Shown here in pieces: positions 20,091 to 30,600 of a stretch of DNA of 64,000 bases (positions are counted from its first letter, which is position 1; every line of letters begins with the position of its first letter). The stretch is from NCBI RefSeq assembly GCF_036373705.1, contig NC_089852.1:30858707-30922706 (forward strand), given 5' to 3'. The DNA is from Amia ocellicauda (taxonomy: Eukaryota; Chordata; Actinopteri; Amiiformes; Amiidae). Position numbers and translations under genes: made by a program. The notes under the pieces are model-generated. The model was not told where the DNA came from and did not search any database. It saw only the letters and a program-made list of their open reading frames with translations.

Positions 20091-22640
20091 TTGTCATTTT
20101 GAGCCTTGGCACTTTAACAAAATATTTTCCCTTTTATTATGAACTTGACGTAACTGTTATTTCATTAAACTTATTATCTCTGAAAGCCCTGGAAAATATA
20201 AAGATACCTGCATAAATCACAATGGTCAGTTCATCAAACCATGAACTGACAGGAGGTACAGTGTAGAGTTTAACCCTTTATTTTCTAGTTTGAAAATTTT
20301 GGTGTGAGAGCAGGCCTGCCGGGGAGTCTCGAGTGCTTCACTGTGGTGTCAGGCACCCTGAGCGCTGCTGATCAGCCCACAATGCTGTGTGGCCAGTCGT
20401 GTTTTGGACTCTCGGCCCTGCTGTTGAGTGGGGGGTACACTGCTCTCCCCCAGCCAGTGACCGTGCCGCTGCTCCTCCTCGCTCACACCACCCCTCTGGC
20501 CATCTCGGCTCTCTCGTTCGATGTTTTGCAGAGAACTACTTCAGGCACGATAATCTGACTTTGAACGAACGCTTCTCCAAGCTGCACTACTCCAAGAGCT
20601 TCAGTCAGGAGGATGGGAGACGCTACTCCGGCTTGAAGATTAGCAGGTAACGCAATGCGGAGGCCTGGGGGGGGCTGTGTTCTGCGCTGCCGCCGATTCC
20701 TTAACACTAGAAGCGCCGAGCCGGTCAATTTGACCGATTTGGTTATTCAAATTTGAATTACTCTGTGTTCCTAAATCAATCAATCAATCTGGCGCTCAAG
20801 TGGTGATCTCTACCTGTATACAGTCTTTCATGTTCTTGAAAAACACACACATTGTACAGCATTACAGGTGTTTTTTTACAGCTGTAGTCAGATTGAGAGG
20901 ATACAGTGATTACCCGCAAATAAACATGGATTTGAAACGGAGATTGAAGAGAGCGCGTTTTGGAACTGCTGTGTATATGAACATGACTGATTCAGGGGAC
21001 ATCAGTGATACTGGGAGTGCTTTTACTCTACTGATCACTAAGCGATCACTACTGCACACAGTACAGAGTGCAATAACGCAGGGAAATCGCACGCAAAATA
21101 ATGATTCATGGACATTATCAGCGGAGGAGCATTTATTGCGATGCTATATATTCATGGAGAAAGTGTTCACCTGGAGAGGGCTGTCAAAATGCAGTGTGAG
21201 GTTCGAGCTCATGCAGGGAAAGTGGAGAAACGTGTCCTGTGTGGACTGTATGAGCTGTCAGGTATGCAGGCTAAATATATAGTAAATAGTTTATTGAATT
21301 ACAAAGTTTACACGGTGTTGGATTTGTTTACTTTAGTGTACAATTATGTTTTGATAAATGCAATAGTTATTTGTGAACTATAACATGTTATTTTAAGCAT
21401 TATTCCAATATTTACGTTTATACTTGTTTCATTCTCTTATTGTATGCTGTTTTTGAGTGTTTTGATGTTTTTTTATAGCAATAATAATGTTTTATGATCA
21501 TATTTCAATTTAAATACTATGTGCTATGTAAATGTTGGATTTGATGTTCATGAATAAAACTTCTGAGTTTGATATGATGGTTTGCTTTGATTATCATATT
21601 GCAGCTGTTAAAGAGCTATCGGTTACGATGACCGACTTTGGCGCTTGTAGGTAGTTCGAAATGTTGGCGCTTCTAGTGTTAAGCAATTGTGTATGTGTCT
21701 GTGTGTCGATACATAGCGATGGTGACAGTCGGTGCTACAGAGTTCGAGCAGCTGCAGGAGCTGGAGTGAGGGCTTGTTAGAGTTCTGAGGAGTCGCTCAT
21801 GGGCACAGAGGCTTGCAGATGAGAGGCCATCACCACTTCACTGAGCTGCTTTATTTTTATTATGATTCTAGACAGATCGAGTTGCCGTCGCCGAACCACA
21901 AAGAGATGAAACCCGTGAAGAAAATTGGACCGACGCAGGTAAAAACCCCGATCTCGCTCTTCATCACCACGGGTACCAGTCGCTAATTTGTACCGTTCCT
22001 ATGGGGAGTGCAGTAATGGATAAGGCTGCCTGTACAGCACTGTGACTTGTGTGTCTGTGCCTACCTGCCGGTCACGGTGTGTTGTCCTCTCCGCAGCAGA
22101 GCAGTTTCCACTCTGGCAGTCCCAATCATAGACCTGCTCACCTCATCAAGAATTCTGTTGTGGAAAGCCCTGGACACTTCCGGCACTTCAAGAAGCCCCT
22201 CATGGTACACTATTGTTCACTTTTCAATCTCTGTCCCTCTCCCTCCCTCTCTCTCTGTGAGCCCTTAAAACTGCTTGCTTTTAATTCCACCTCCCTGACT
22301 TGCTGAAGGTGACATTTCCCATTTTATGACTTTCATCGCTAATGCCTCCCAGTACTTGTAGTCCCCTAACCTATGTATAGACTGTCCTGCTGTTCCTCAG
22401 GGTGACCGAGTGGACTCTCCGCAGTGGCATCTAGTAGAGGAGCTGTGCTGTTTTAATGGTGGTGTTGACTGGTGTGTCAAACTGCTCTCTGACTCACAGG
22501 GCAGCCTGTCTCTGCGGCTCGGGGTGCAGCAGAAGCCTGTGTTCAAGAAGAGCCTGAGCATCCAGTCTAAGTACAGGAACCTGCAAAGTCTGCGGCAGCG
22601 CGGGCCACACGGCCGGGGGGCAGGGTCCCGCCGCTGGTGA
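14500..22640 (+). CDS. bclaf3: BCLAF1/THRAP3 family member 3-like protein, plus-strand copy (whole gene, 8 coding exons)
   Basis: Spliced CDS inferred: 14500-14540, 14851-15708, 16058-16777, 19472-19644, 20532-20646, 21872-21938, 22097-22204, 22500-22640. The sum is 2223 nt, a multiple of 3 (740 residues plus stop), all junctions GT-AG with compatible phases. The N-terminal half is Arg/Ser/Pro/His/Gly-rich with [17 protein letters not shown] and [10 protein letters not shown]; the C-terminal half has [34 protein letters not shown] and LSIQSKYRNLQ. It shares intron phases with the minus copy. It lies directly upstream of sh3kbp1 in the same direction, the arrangement known in mammals, so this is probably the syntenic copy. 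It lacks the DLRH-ERRR exon of the minus copy. Likely role from family knowledge: nuclear RS-rich protein of mRNA processing/transcription; nothing in the sequence shows a more precise function. Confidence 0.82.
14851..15708 (+). CDS. bclaf3: bclaf3 (plus copy) exon 3, RS/Pro-rich
   Basis: 858 nt, phase 2 to 2, acceptor CTGATCAG, donor CCTGG|GTAAAG. It encodes residues 14-299: RSYSSSYG at the start, then a Pro/His/Arg-rich region, then the SPERDGG and SRSPRAGRE block shared with the minus copy. The antisense and out-of-frame open stretches over this exon are caused by its GC-rich, low-complexity composition. Confidence 0.84.
16058..16777 (+). CDS. bclaf3: bclaf3 (plus copy) exon 4
   Basis: 720 nt, phase 2 to 2, acceptor TACACAG, donor GTACAG|GTACGG. 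It encodes residues 300-539: an acidic/basic stretch, a run of Ser from (TCC)n at about 16257-16285, a Lys-rich segment (GKKNQRKPHHK) and the terminal [18 protein letters not shown] poly-C tract follows the donor by about 35 bases. Confidence 0.83.
16778..19471. other. intron 4 of plus bclaf3
   Basis: 2.7 kb without a convincing exon. It has a C20+ tract (about 16816-16833) and two diverged copies of a short segment starting CCTTCTGTATG near 18061 and 18210. Nothing else stands out. Confidence 0.5.
19472..19644 (+). CDS. bclaf3: bclaf3 (plus copy) exon 5
   Basis: 173 nt, phase 2 to 1, acceptor CGTTGTAG, donor AAAG|GTTGGT (same donor sequence as the minus copy). It encodes SAHSDRQLSRDLVTASRLA and GDFDQDLITLVHQVK. 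Compared with the minus copy the middle of the exon has changed heavily. Confidence 0.83.
20532..20646 (+). CDS. bclaf3: bclaf3 (plus copy) exon 6
   Basis: 115 nt, phase 1 to 2, acceptor TTTTGCAG, donor AGCAG|GTAACG. It encodes [20 protein letters not shown] and ends SGLKIS. A piggyBac-type element begins 55 bases after the donor. Confidence 0.83.
20701..21682. mobile_element. piggyBac-type element, non-autonomous
   Basis: TTAA at both ends (20701-20704 and 21679-21682) with perfect 13-bp terminal inverted repeats CACTAGAAGCGCC (20705-20717; reverse complement at 21666-21678). Each end also has a subterminal palindrome of the form CGGT-N7-ACCG (20722-20736 and 21620-21634), and the right end repeats TTGGCGCTT twice. 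TTAA target duplication is the hallmark of piggyBac transposons. The inside is 0.95 kb, far too short for a full transposase; short open pieces ending in a Cys-rich stretch near 21237-21270 may be remnants of one, but this is doubtful. It lies in intron 6 of the plus bclaf3 gene, between the exons flanking the missing DLRH exon position. Confidence 0.88.
21872..21938 (+). CDS. bclaf3: bclaf3 (plus copy) exon 7
   Basis: 67 nt, phase 2 to 0, acceptor GATTCTAG, donor GACGCAG|GTAAAA. It encodes QIELPSPNHKEMKPVKK and GPTQ. It stands where the minus copy has its DLRH-ERRR exon but does not resemble it. Confidence 0.72.
22097..22204 (+). CDS. bclaf3: bclaf3 (plus copy) exon 8
   Basis: 108 nt, phase 0 to 0, acceptor TCTCCGCAG, donor CTCATG|GTACAC. 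It encodes QSSFHSGSPNHRPAHLIKN followed by VVESPGHFRHFKKPLM. Confidence 0.72.
22500..22640 (+). CDS. bclaf3: bclaf3 (plus copy) last coding exon
   Basis: Acceptor GACTCACAG; 141 nt ending in TGA at 22638-22640. It encodes QKPVFKKSLSIQSKYRNLQS and a basic Arg/Gly tail (RGPHGRGAGSRRW). The exon probably continues to 22659, where CAG|GTAAGG begins an intron in the 3'UTR; the stop is only 19 nt before that donor, so nonsense-mediated decay would not be expected. Confidence 0.76.
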   Translation, partial: GSLSLRLGVQQKPVFKKSLSIQSKYRNLQSLRQRGPHGRGAGSRRW

Positions 22641-24225
22641 CCGCTCTCCTGACATTCAGGTAAGGGAGAATCTGACCATCCGTCTGCACTCAGCGTACGG
22701 CCTGTGTGAGAGAAAAATGATGCACCTTCAGGGCAAAGCTACATCTCAGAGGGCCCGCGCTAGGGGGCGAGGTGTATGCGTGGCCGGACATGGCTGACTG
22801 TGCCAGCGCAAGTGCAGCAGACCCCAGTGAGTGACTGACCGCTGTGAACTGCACTGCATCAGCATCCGCAATTCAGCGCCATCCTCTAAACCAAGATTTG
22901 TCCTGTTGTGCTAACCACCACCACCCCCACCTGCCCCCCCCATCCCCACCACGCAGGCATTTTGCTTCCCCCAGCAAATTCTCCGCACAGTCTCTAGGGC
23001 GGGTATAAAACAGATCTGTTGGCTTTGTACAGTGGGGTGCGACTGCTAAGCTCTGTCTGCACTGCTTCCTCCTATCCCTGCCCCTTCACCCAAGCTGCCG
23101 TCAGCTGATGGGGTAGGGATGCAGGTCTGTGGCTCGCTGCCAGTCTGGGCTCTGCAGCGACAAAACCATTCAGCATGCGCTCTCGATTCAGAATTAACTT
23201 TCCTTTTTTCTTTTCTTCAGCACAGCCCTTATTAATTTAAAAATGTCATCCGAGAAGTGTCCCCCCTCCCCCTGCAGTAAAAGCTTTGTGACGGATCCAT
23301 TGTTTCTTGCTTTACTTGACTCTTAAAATCCCTGTGTGCTAATTTATTTTTATCCTTCCCTCTCATCCCTAGGAAGAACTTGCCATGCCAGAGGACATAG
23401 GGACCCTGTCGGGGGCCCGTCCAGGCGCTCGCTGCGCTGGGACACTCAGTCCTGCTCCGTCCTGTCTCCAGCTGCTGAACATGTTATTTTAAATGAAATA
23501 GAAATTAGGTCTGAACTGCACCCTGTGCACACGAAGAATGGAAACTCAGAAGTGAGGAGAGCCTCCTACAGAGTAGTGACAATTTCTCCTGTAGTGAGCG
23601 CCACCATGCCTTCTACACAGGGCCGTCTCCTGCTGCTCTATATATGTAAGATGGGGCTCCCTGTGTCACGTGATCCACTTGAGGTTTTCTCCATCGTGTT
23701 CATCAACACGGTTTGAAAAAGGATTTTAAAGGAGTTTTGGCCAGATGTTTCACTGTTTTGTTTGTTTTTGGTTCTTCCCTTCCTGGGCTTTCTAGATTGT
23801 GGATAAATTTGCTGTACACAGCTTTTTAAAATAGTTTAAAAAGTCTGATTGTTAAACTGAAGTTCACGGTGTTCGTGGATACGTTTTGTCACCTGTGTGT
23901 TGCTGTGTCTGTTGGACTTTTGAAGAATGTAATAGTTTTCTAAAATGCTGTTCCTATTAAAAAAAAAAAACACAATGATGTGCATTTCAAATTTGGCAAA
24001 TTTCAGTGAGAAGCAGTTGGTTCTAATGTAATGTTTCCCTGAAAGCTTATTTCTAGAGGATTGGATGACCCACATGATGTCATCGAAGGAGCTTCCGATA
24101 TTTGCAACACAAGACTAAACTATTCTCGGAAGAAATGATGCCCTTTGGAAACAGCCACTGTCGGTATGATCAGTGCAAGCCAAAACTGTGTTAGTCAGCT
24201 AAATAAAACTTCTTTTGTTAATGAA
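22641..24225 (+). other. bclaf3: 3'UTR of plus bclaf3, probably with one intron
   Basis: A good donor at 22660 (CAG|GTAAGG) and acceptor CATCCCTAG before 23373 suggest a 3'UTR intron of about 0.7 kb. The last exon would run to near 24225, after AATAAA at 24202-24207. No other coding evidence in the stretch. Confidence 0.5.
24202..24207 (+). terminator. poly(A) signal of plus bclaf3
   Basis: AATAAA followed by a T/G-rich stretch (TTCTTTTGTT) within 15 bases, the usual layout of a cleavage site. Confidence 0.55.
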
Positions 24226-24889
24226 CTCGCCTGTTCAGTGATTTATTTACTTATTGTTCGCGGTTAAAGAAAGCCATACTAGCTTCTATTCTGTCTCCTC
24301 TATGTGTGAGGATCAGCCATCGGATACCTGGATCTGTGCGGTCCAGCTTGTGATCCGAACACAGCTGAGAGGGATTGCAAATATCTCCTTCACAAGCTGC
24401 TTTATTTGCTTGATTTTAGATTGTTTTGTGTGTTTTGAATGCAAGAGGATTCATGTTGATACTGGATAAAGATGTATTATTTTGGCACTATTCCCACACC
24501 AATGCATATAATGTGCAGTGGAAAAATCAGATCACTATAAGACATCCTCCAGGTACATGGCTGACATAAGAATCTCTAATGTGTAATTTGTGGAGGCTGA
24601 CATTTCCTCGTTCTGGAAATGCGGAGGAGGCTGTCATTTTCTTTTGGTAACTGCGATAGTCCAGCTGAATGCACTAGTTATCTGAGCACTGATGGTAGTT
24701 GGGACGGGGGGAGAAGCTGGTGTCTTTACTGACAGTTTTCCGTCTACCAGCACTGTGAAGGAAGGCAGACCTGCTTTGAGCCATAACAAAAACAGCCAAT
24801 CGATACATATTAATCTCAATCGGACCTGGAAGCGAGAGGCGGGGGTTAAACTGTTTACTGTGGATGTAGCACAGTTGCCCATAACTCTG

Positions 24890-25260
24890 ATTTAATGTTC
24901 TATTAAACTGCGCTGGCAGCAAAATTTTGTTTTGTACCCGGCCAAGCTGTTTTCAGTCTTGATAGATTGACTATGCAAGGATACAGCAATAGTCACCCAG
25001 TGGAATGGCTGAGTGCAGCATGGCTTTCTGTGCTGTACAGCTGTGTGCAGGGCACCTCCATGTGCAGGCCAGGATCCTGGACACCAGGGTTGGGGGACAA
25101 TCCCAAATTTTCCCACCCAATTCCCTTTTCCAGAGCCATTCCAAATTCCAATTCCACTTCTTTTTGCCTTTGACATTATAGACTCTACTGGAAGTGGAAA
25201 TTAATTGAAAAAGGATTGAGAATTGGAAAGGGAAAACTGGAAATGACCCCATTGGACACC
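24890..25260. repeat. AATTCC-rich inverted sequence
   Basis: Imperfect inverted arms around 25118-25160 (TTCCAATTCCACTTC-type) and 25186-25240 (GAAGTGGAAATT-type). It looks like an old foldback or LINE-tail repeat; family not recognised. Confidence 0.35.
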
Positions 25261-25977
25261 CTCCAGAGCTGTGGGAAGCTAGTCAGCCAGTGGAAAATAC
25301 TTCTGTCCTATTAGGTTGTAAGTGCCTAGGCAAGCAGAACCGCATGCTTGCGATTCATGCACCGGGGCTGGGAGGCTGGGGATGACCGTGCTGAGGAAGG
25401 GGCTGTAGTTTGTTTAAAGGCAGCAGCAGCAGGCCGTGCAGGTCTCCAGCCCTGACGGACCACACAACAGCACCTATAGGTCCTCTCTGAATCCTCGGCA
25501 GCTGAAGAACTGGGGATCCTGTTTATTCTGGGCCAGTCGAGTCAACAACAAGCCGAAGCAAAGAGCCCAGGTGGTGAGGGAGCCTAAAGTTACCACAGTT
25601 CCCCAGGACTGCAGATCTGATACTCTGCATGTCAGGCCCATTGCAGCCCTGGAGATCCATAGTTCCACAGGTTTTCCAGGTATATTTATCTGCTCCACAC
25701 GTCTGCGGATTCAGTGATTTGCACTGCGTGCTGCTGCTCACAGTGGACTGAGGGGGCGGACATGCTGTGAGAGGATTCAGAGATGCTGAAGTGGGAGCTC
25801 TTGCATACCGCGGAAACAAAACCCAGATCTGAAGCCGTTGTCATGCCGTTGCTCTTACCTCACTAATAACCCCTCGCCTACAGGCATTGTTGCTCTTTTT
25901 ATTGTATTTTTATACATTTCTTTCTTTCTCTGTCTACCAAAATAAAAGTGAAAATGAAACACCCATCTCACCCGCAG

Positions 25978-26192
25978 ATCCGGTGACGGCTGTGTTTGAC
26001 GTCAGTGAGGTGCGGAGGAGCCAGCAGCGAGTGTGCAGTGTGTGTGGGCAGAGAGAGAAGCTCCTGTCGCTGTGTGATATTTGCAGAGCCACGCTGCAGG
26101 CAGCATGCATAGCCCACACACTCAAGGCTCATGCCCAGAGCCTAGGGGGCCTGCAGGGCACTCACCCTCACTTCAGTGCAGGTCAGTCATGA
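25978..26192 (+). CDS. doubtful Cys-rich exon of an unknown gene
   Basis: After an acceptor-like CACCCGCAG the frame reads DPVTAVFDVSEVRRSQQRV, then CSVCGQREKLLSLCDICRA, ending with a stop at 26190-26192. Two CxxC pairs 10 residues apart (C-x2-C-x10-C-x2-C) suggest a small zinc-binding module. Entry would be in phase 1. I do not recognise the protein, see no upstream exon that clearly fits, and see no AATAAA close by. It could be the last exon of a small gene between bclaf3 and sh3kbp1, or chance. Confidence 0.3.
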
Positions 26193-27194
26193 TTTCCACT
26201 GACCGCCTCATCTCAAGGACACTGCAGGCTGGGGGGCCCGGAGCCAGGGGTTGGCAGAACTGACTGACAACTGATCATATACCAGACAAACTTGGTGGGT
26301 GTGTGTGTGTGTGTGAGAGAGAGTGTGAGTGAGAGAGAGAGAGATTGGTTGTGAACCACTCATTCTCTCATGTCAACCTAGTCAGCTGTTTTCAGCTCTG
26401 CAACAGGTGGGCATCGGTCAGGCAACCAGGTAAATGACTAATTGGGGCTGGAATGTAAACTGGCAAACACACCAGCGCTTTCTCCTCAGTGAAGTGCAGC
26501 CTGGGGCTTCTGGCCAGGCGAGGGCAGCACAGAGCACTAGAGCTGTGTGGGAGTGGACAATAAGAAACATGGGCAGCTTCAAAGCAATGTCATCTTCACT
26601 ACTGTGGCACTCCTATCACACACACACACAGCAGGTCTAGGGCCTCAGTGAAGAGAACAGTCACTCTCACTGAAATTCAATACATTACAGCAGCTTGCTT
26701 TAAGCTCTTATAACAAGCATTCATCAAATGATTTACGGACAGTTAGATAAGTCCATTTCAGTGACCAGATGTTTAACTGAATAACCAGATGATGTAATAT
26801 AGTTTTACATGCTTTGCTATTCAGGAATACCGTACCACTCTGCATTGTATTTTTACGCCTGTATTATTTTTTTAGTTCCTTGTTGAATGTGTTTAAATGC
26901 AGCAGCAGCATAGCAACCAACTAGAATTTAAAGTATCTGGAGATATGTATCTGGCATATGACAGCACTTCTTGCACAATGCTAAAACTATTAATGATAGT
27001 GTCTAAGTGTGTTAGAAAGTGATAATACAGCAGCATGTGTGTAACAGTACTGCACTGTACTACAGTATCTTACAACACGCAGCATTATATAACAGTACAG
27101 TACTACACACTATAGTATATTGCACTGTTTAACTGTACACCACTGCCCTGGTACAGTATGCATCGACCAGAAGATGTCTTACAGGGGGACAGCA

Positions 27195-27611
27195 TTTTCA
27201 CTGCCTACCTCCCCCAGTTCTCGCTCTCTTTTTCGGTGCGTTTTCTCGCGAGATTTTCGGCTCCGCTCAGGATCAGTCGGCACAGCTGCAGGCAGACAGT
27301 TACAATATCCACACAGCGGTCGGACGACGCGCACAGCCGCTCGTATCAATATACATATATATATTATATATATATACATCAATATTCATATTTTTTCCGG
27401 GCTGTTGAGACCAGAGACAGGAAGATGCGCTGCGCCCCCCACCCGTTACTCTACAAGTAGGCGCAACATATCGCGGCTCAAGACGGCTGGGCTGGGCTGG
27501 GCTGGGGAGTTTGTTTTTTTCCCCCCCTTTATTAATTTATATATTTTTTTGAATTCATAATCAAAAAGTTTATCAGCTCGGCAGTTTACAAGCCCAAGCG
27601 AACATAAATGG
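27195..27611 (+). promoter_or_regulatory. sh3kbp1: sh3kbp1 promoter and exon 1
   Basis: The perfect palindrome TCTCGCGAGA at 27244-27253 is a known core element of CpG-island promoters lacking TATA. CpG-rich sequence continues past 28.3 kb. Exon 1 ends ...ATGG|GTAAGT, so it is 5'UTR plus the first four coding bases. A (TA)n run near 27349-27378 lies within the presumed UTR. The transcription start is not determined. Confidence 0.55.
27608..27611 (+). CDS. sh3kbp1: sh3kbp1 coding start in exon 1
   Basis: ATGG followed by GTAAGT. Joined to TGGAAGCC at 38280 it gives M-V-E-A, the known beginning of the protein, with the intron after the first base of codon 2. Confidence 0.85.
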
Positions 27612-30600
27612 GTAAGTGTGTTTACGCTTCTGTACGTGAACTCCGCTCCGGATATAAGCGCATGTGAACGGGTGCAAACTTGAGGCAGCTGCGGTGATGG
27701 GGATCTGCATCGTATATTATCCTATAGAAAGAAAGGAGATGCGGGTCGATGGTAGCGGGCTTCGCTGCAGCGTGTCTTTTAATGGGGTGGGGGGCAGTTT
27801 TGTGGGACGTGTTTGAGGACCGGGGAGCTGTCACCATCACTCATTGCACGGGTGTCAGCTCGTCTGTGATCAATGCAACATGTTGACACGTTTGCAGTTT
27901 CTTTAGCTCCCGGTCTGATTGAGCAGAGAAACCGAAGCGCACAGATTGCAAATCGGTTCTTTTCCTTTCTCATCCGCCCCCCACCCCCCACCCCCCACCG
28001 CAACTACGTGTTGGCTGAGCGCCGTTATTTCTCGCTACTTCTTTAGGCTAAAGCGGCACATATGATCGGATGGGAAAGCGCTACTCGCAGCCCGTGGCAT
28101 GTCCTGTCTGCGGCTTGTGATTTGCACACAGGAGACGGCACAGGGGCCCCTCCGCGCTGCGCTGCGTGTGGGGGGCTGTCATCTGGGGGCAGACAGGAGC
28201 GCCGGGATTATGATGATGATGATGATGATGATGATTATTATTAATAGCACGCATATGGTAGCACAGCCAGGCTCGTTGGCAATTACTGGAGCTTAAACGC
28301 CCGTGTTAAAGCGTTTCACGATTAGTGCAGCGACAAACGCCTCGGGGTTGCAATGCAATGCAATGGCACGGCTGGTAGTGTGTGTGTGTGTGTGTGTGTT
28401 TGCTCGGTCTGCTGTTAAATATGAATCCACTGCGTTTAATTGAACCGCCTCGACCCTTGCCACACTGACTCGGTGTATCCGCCCGGTACATTGTAACTCG
28501 GTGCAGTGGGGTGATGCATTGTTACCCTCGGCTCCCCGGTGCAGTGTAGCAGTGTAGCAGTGTAACACCGTCAAAGGCACAGGTTTGCGAGGAAAGGGTT
28601 AAGTAAATTCCTGTTTCCTTAGTTACTGGGTGTAATTGTGCTTGGCCTGTAAAGCGTCGGGGAGTCGAGGAAAACCAAGAATGTGAAAATAACCTTCATC
28701 TCCAAATGCATCGAATAGGGTTTATTTTGGTTTAATGTATTTGTTGATTTCTATTGCAGCCGAGGCTACTGCATTCACCCTTAAAACGCAGCAACCGTGT
28801 TACACACACACATTCAGTTCATCATTAATTGTCTGTGTCACAGGTTACTCCTACGTTGTGGGTGAAGCTGATATGGTTCAGAGAGAAAACCAAAACTGAA
28901 GTACTTTTTATTTATATTGTGCCACTAGTCACCATTTCCTCCTCTTATCGAAATTTGCAGAGAGTGGCTTCTGCTTTTTCTCACAGAAGCAGAATGGGAA
29001 CCAAGTGGCCAGCTTCTGCATATCATGACCCTGTGAGTCTGGAGCGAGTGTAGTAAAAGTGAGGGGTTACAGAAATGAATAACCTTTACATTATGCATGT
29101 TTCCTCTGTGTGTGTCCCTGTCTTTTTTTTTTTTAAACACACCTCCAGGGTGGAAGTCTGATAAAGTTGTGATGCAGGTGGTTTAACTGGAATAGGGAGT
29201 GTGACTGTGTTGGGAAGGGCAGGGGTTGCAGATCTGGACACTGGCCCAGATGCCATTGCAGGCTCTGTTTGCAATATGGTTATGCCCCCTGTCCTTCCTG
29301 TGAGTAGGCAGGATTGTGAGCGTTTCTCTGTGTGGCCCTGTCTGGGTCAGGCCTGGGCTCGACCTCAGGCACCGCACTGCCCAGGCCTTGTGGGGATGAA
29401 AGCTCTTGCACTGTGTCCTGCAGTCCTTGAGTCGGTTCACCTTTGGCTGCCGCACTACACTGTGAGAGCTGCTGAGCCATGAAGGGAACTTGAGATTGTG
29501 CTTGTGTGTATGTGCGGTGTTGGTGTTATTAACAGGAAACTAACTTGTTAAAAATTGCACCCCAGGCAACGAGCCGCTTTCATGCTTCGTATTGTGCTAA
29601 CTGCAGGAGGAGCTGCAGACACTGCTTGACAGCGCTCCCCCTTTCCAGCGTCAGGAGCAGGTTTCATTATTTTGCTGAGTGTGGCCCCTGTGACCACCAG
29701 CATCCTGCACTGAACCTGTGTGTAACCCTCAGTACTGTGCTGGGGGACAGGGTGCTAATAAAACGGGGTGTCCTGGACAGCTGATTTCTTCCAGCTGTGG
29801 CTGCTAGTCATCTCCTGGTTAGGCTTTTGTTCTTAAGTGTTTCACTTTGTCCTCTGAGAAATTTACAGCAATCATATTCACAGCACAGCAGAAAATCATA
29901 TTCATTCATATGTGTATTTTTAATGCAGTACTTGTCTTTTATACACGGTAGACCATTATGGCTTCTCCTTTTGATCTGTTTATTTTTATCCATCTGCTTT
30001 TCACTTCGTGTGAACTTCGTTTGTAGGACAGTTTTTTTTTTTTTTTTTTGGTTGTTTTGTTTTTCCCCTTGTAGTTGCAAGCTTGCAAATGATGGTGATA
30101 GTTATTGTGTGATAATACTACATGAGCTGCAGTCACTCCCCTTCCGTCTCCGAGAGGAGCCCCAATGCATCACCGCACCCAACACACACACACAGCACTG
30201 TCTGCCTGCCACAGGCCTGGGCGCCCGGGCCTCTGCTCCCCTCTGCAAGCCCTGTAACTGTTGCTCCTCAGGAGGACTTTTCTTTTTTGCTATAGTTTTC
30301 ATTCATTTTTTGGTCAGAAAACTAGCATTATCAGTGCTTGACGCTGGGTCACACTGCGTCTGCACAGTCACTGGACTTCCGCTCCCAGGTTTCCATCCAG
30401 GTCTGTTTGTATTTCAGACCTCGCAGCTGTGAATGGCAGGCTTGCTATTCAGTGCTGCAGTGGGGTCTCTTCTCCACATCTTAAGTGGTCTTACTATGGT
30501 CTTATTGTTCATCTCTGTAACCGGAATCTTCTCGGCACATAACCCTTTGTGCTGTTTGGCTTTGCAATTCAGGCAATAATCCTAAAAAGGCAGGGGTTTC

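Larger units (their letters stand above)
24226..27190. other. intergenic region bclaf3 - sh3kbp1
   Basis: About 3 kb. It holds the AATTCC-rich inverted repeat, the doubtful Cys-rich exon, a GT/GA microsatellite (about 26286-26345), and AT-rich sequence from 26.7 to 27.1 kb. An open stretch at 25436-25560 begins after a GTGCAG and could be another exon, but nothing else supports it. Confidence 0.5.

Noticed and set aside
25436..25717. Open frame considered as an exon
   Set aside because: An acceptor-like GTGCAG precedes it, but no donor gives a phase compatible with the Cys-rich frame at 25978, and no domain is seen.
29797..30432. 211-codon open frame in sh3kbp1 intron 1
   Set aside because: Hydrophobic, T-rich composition with a poly-Phe run from a T tract; no homology recognised, no gene context.
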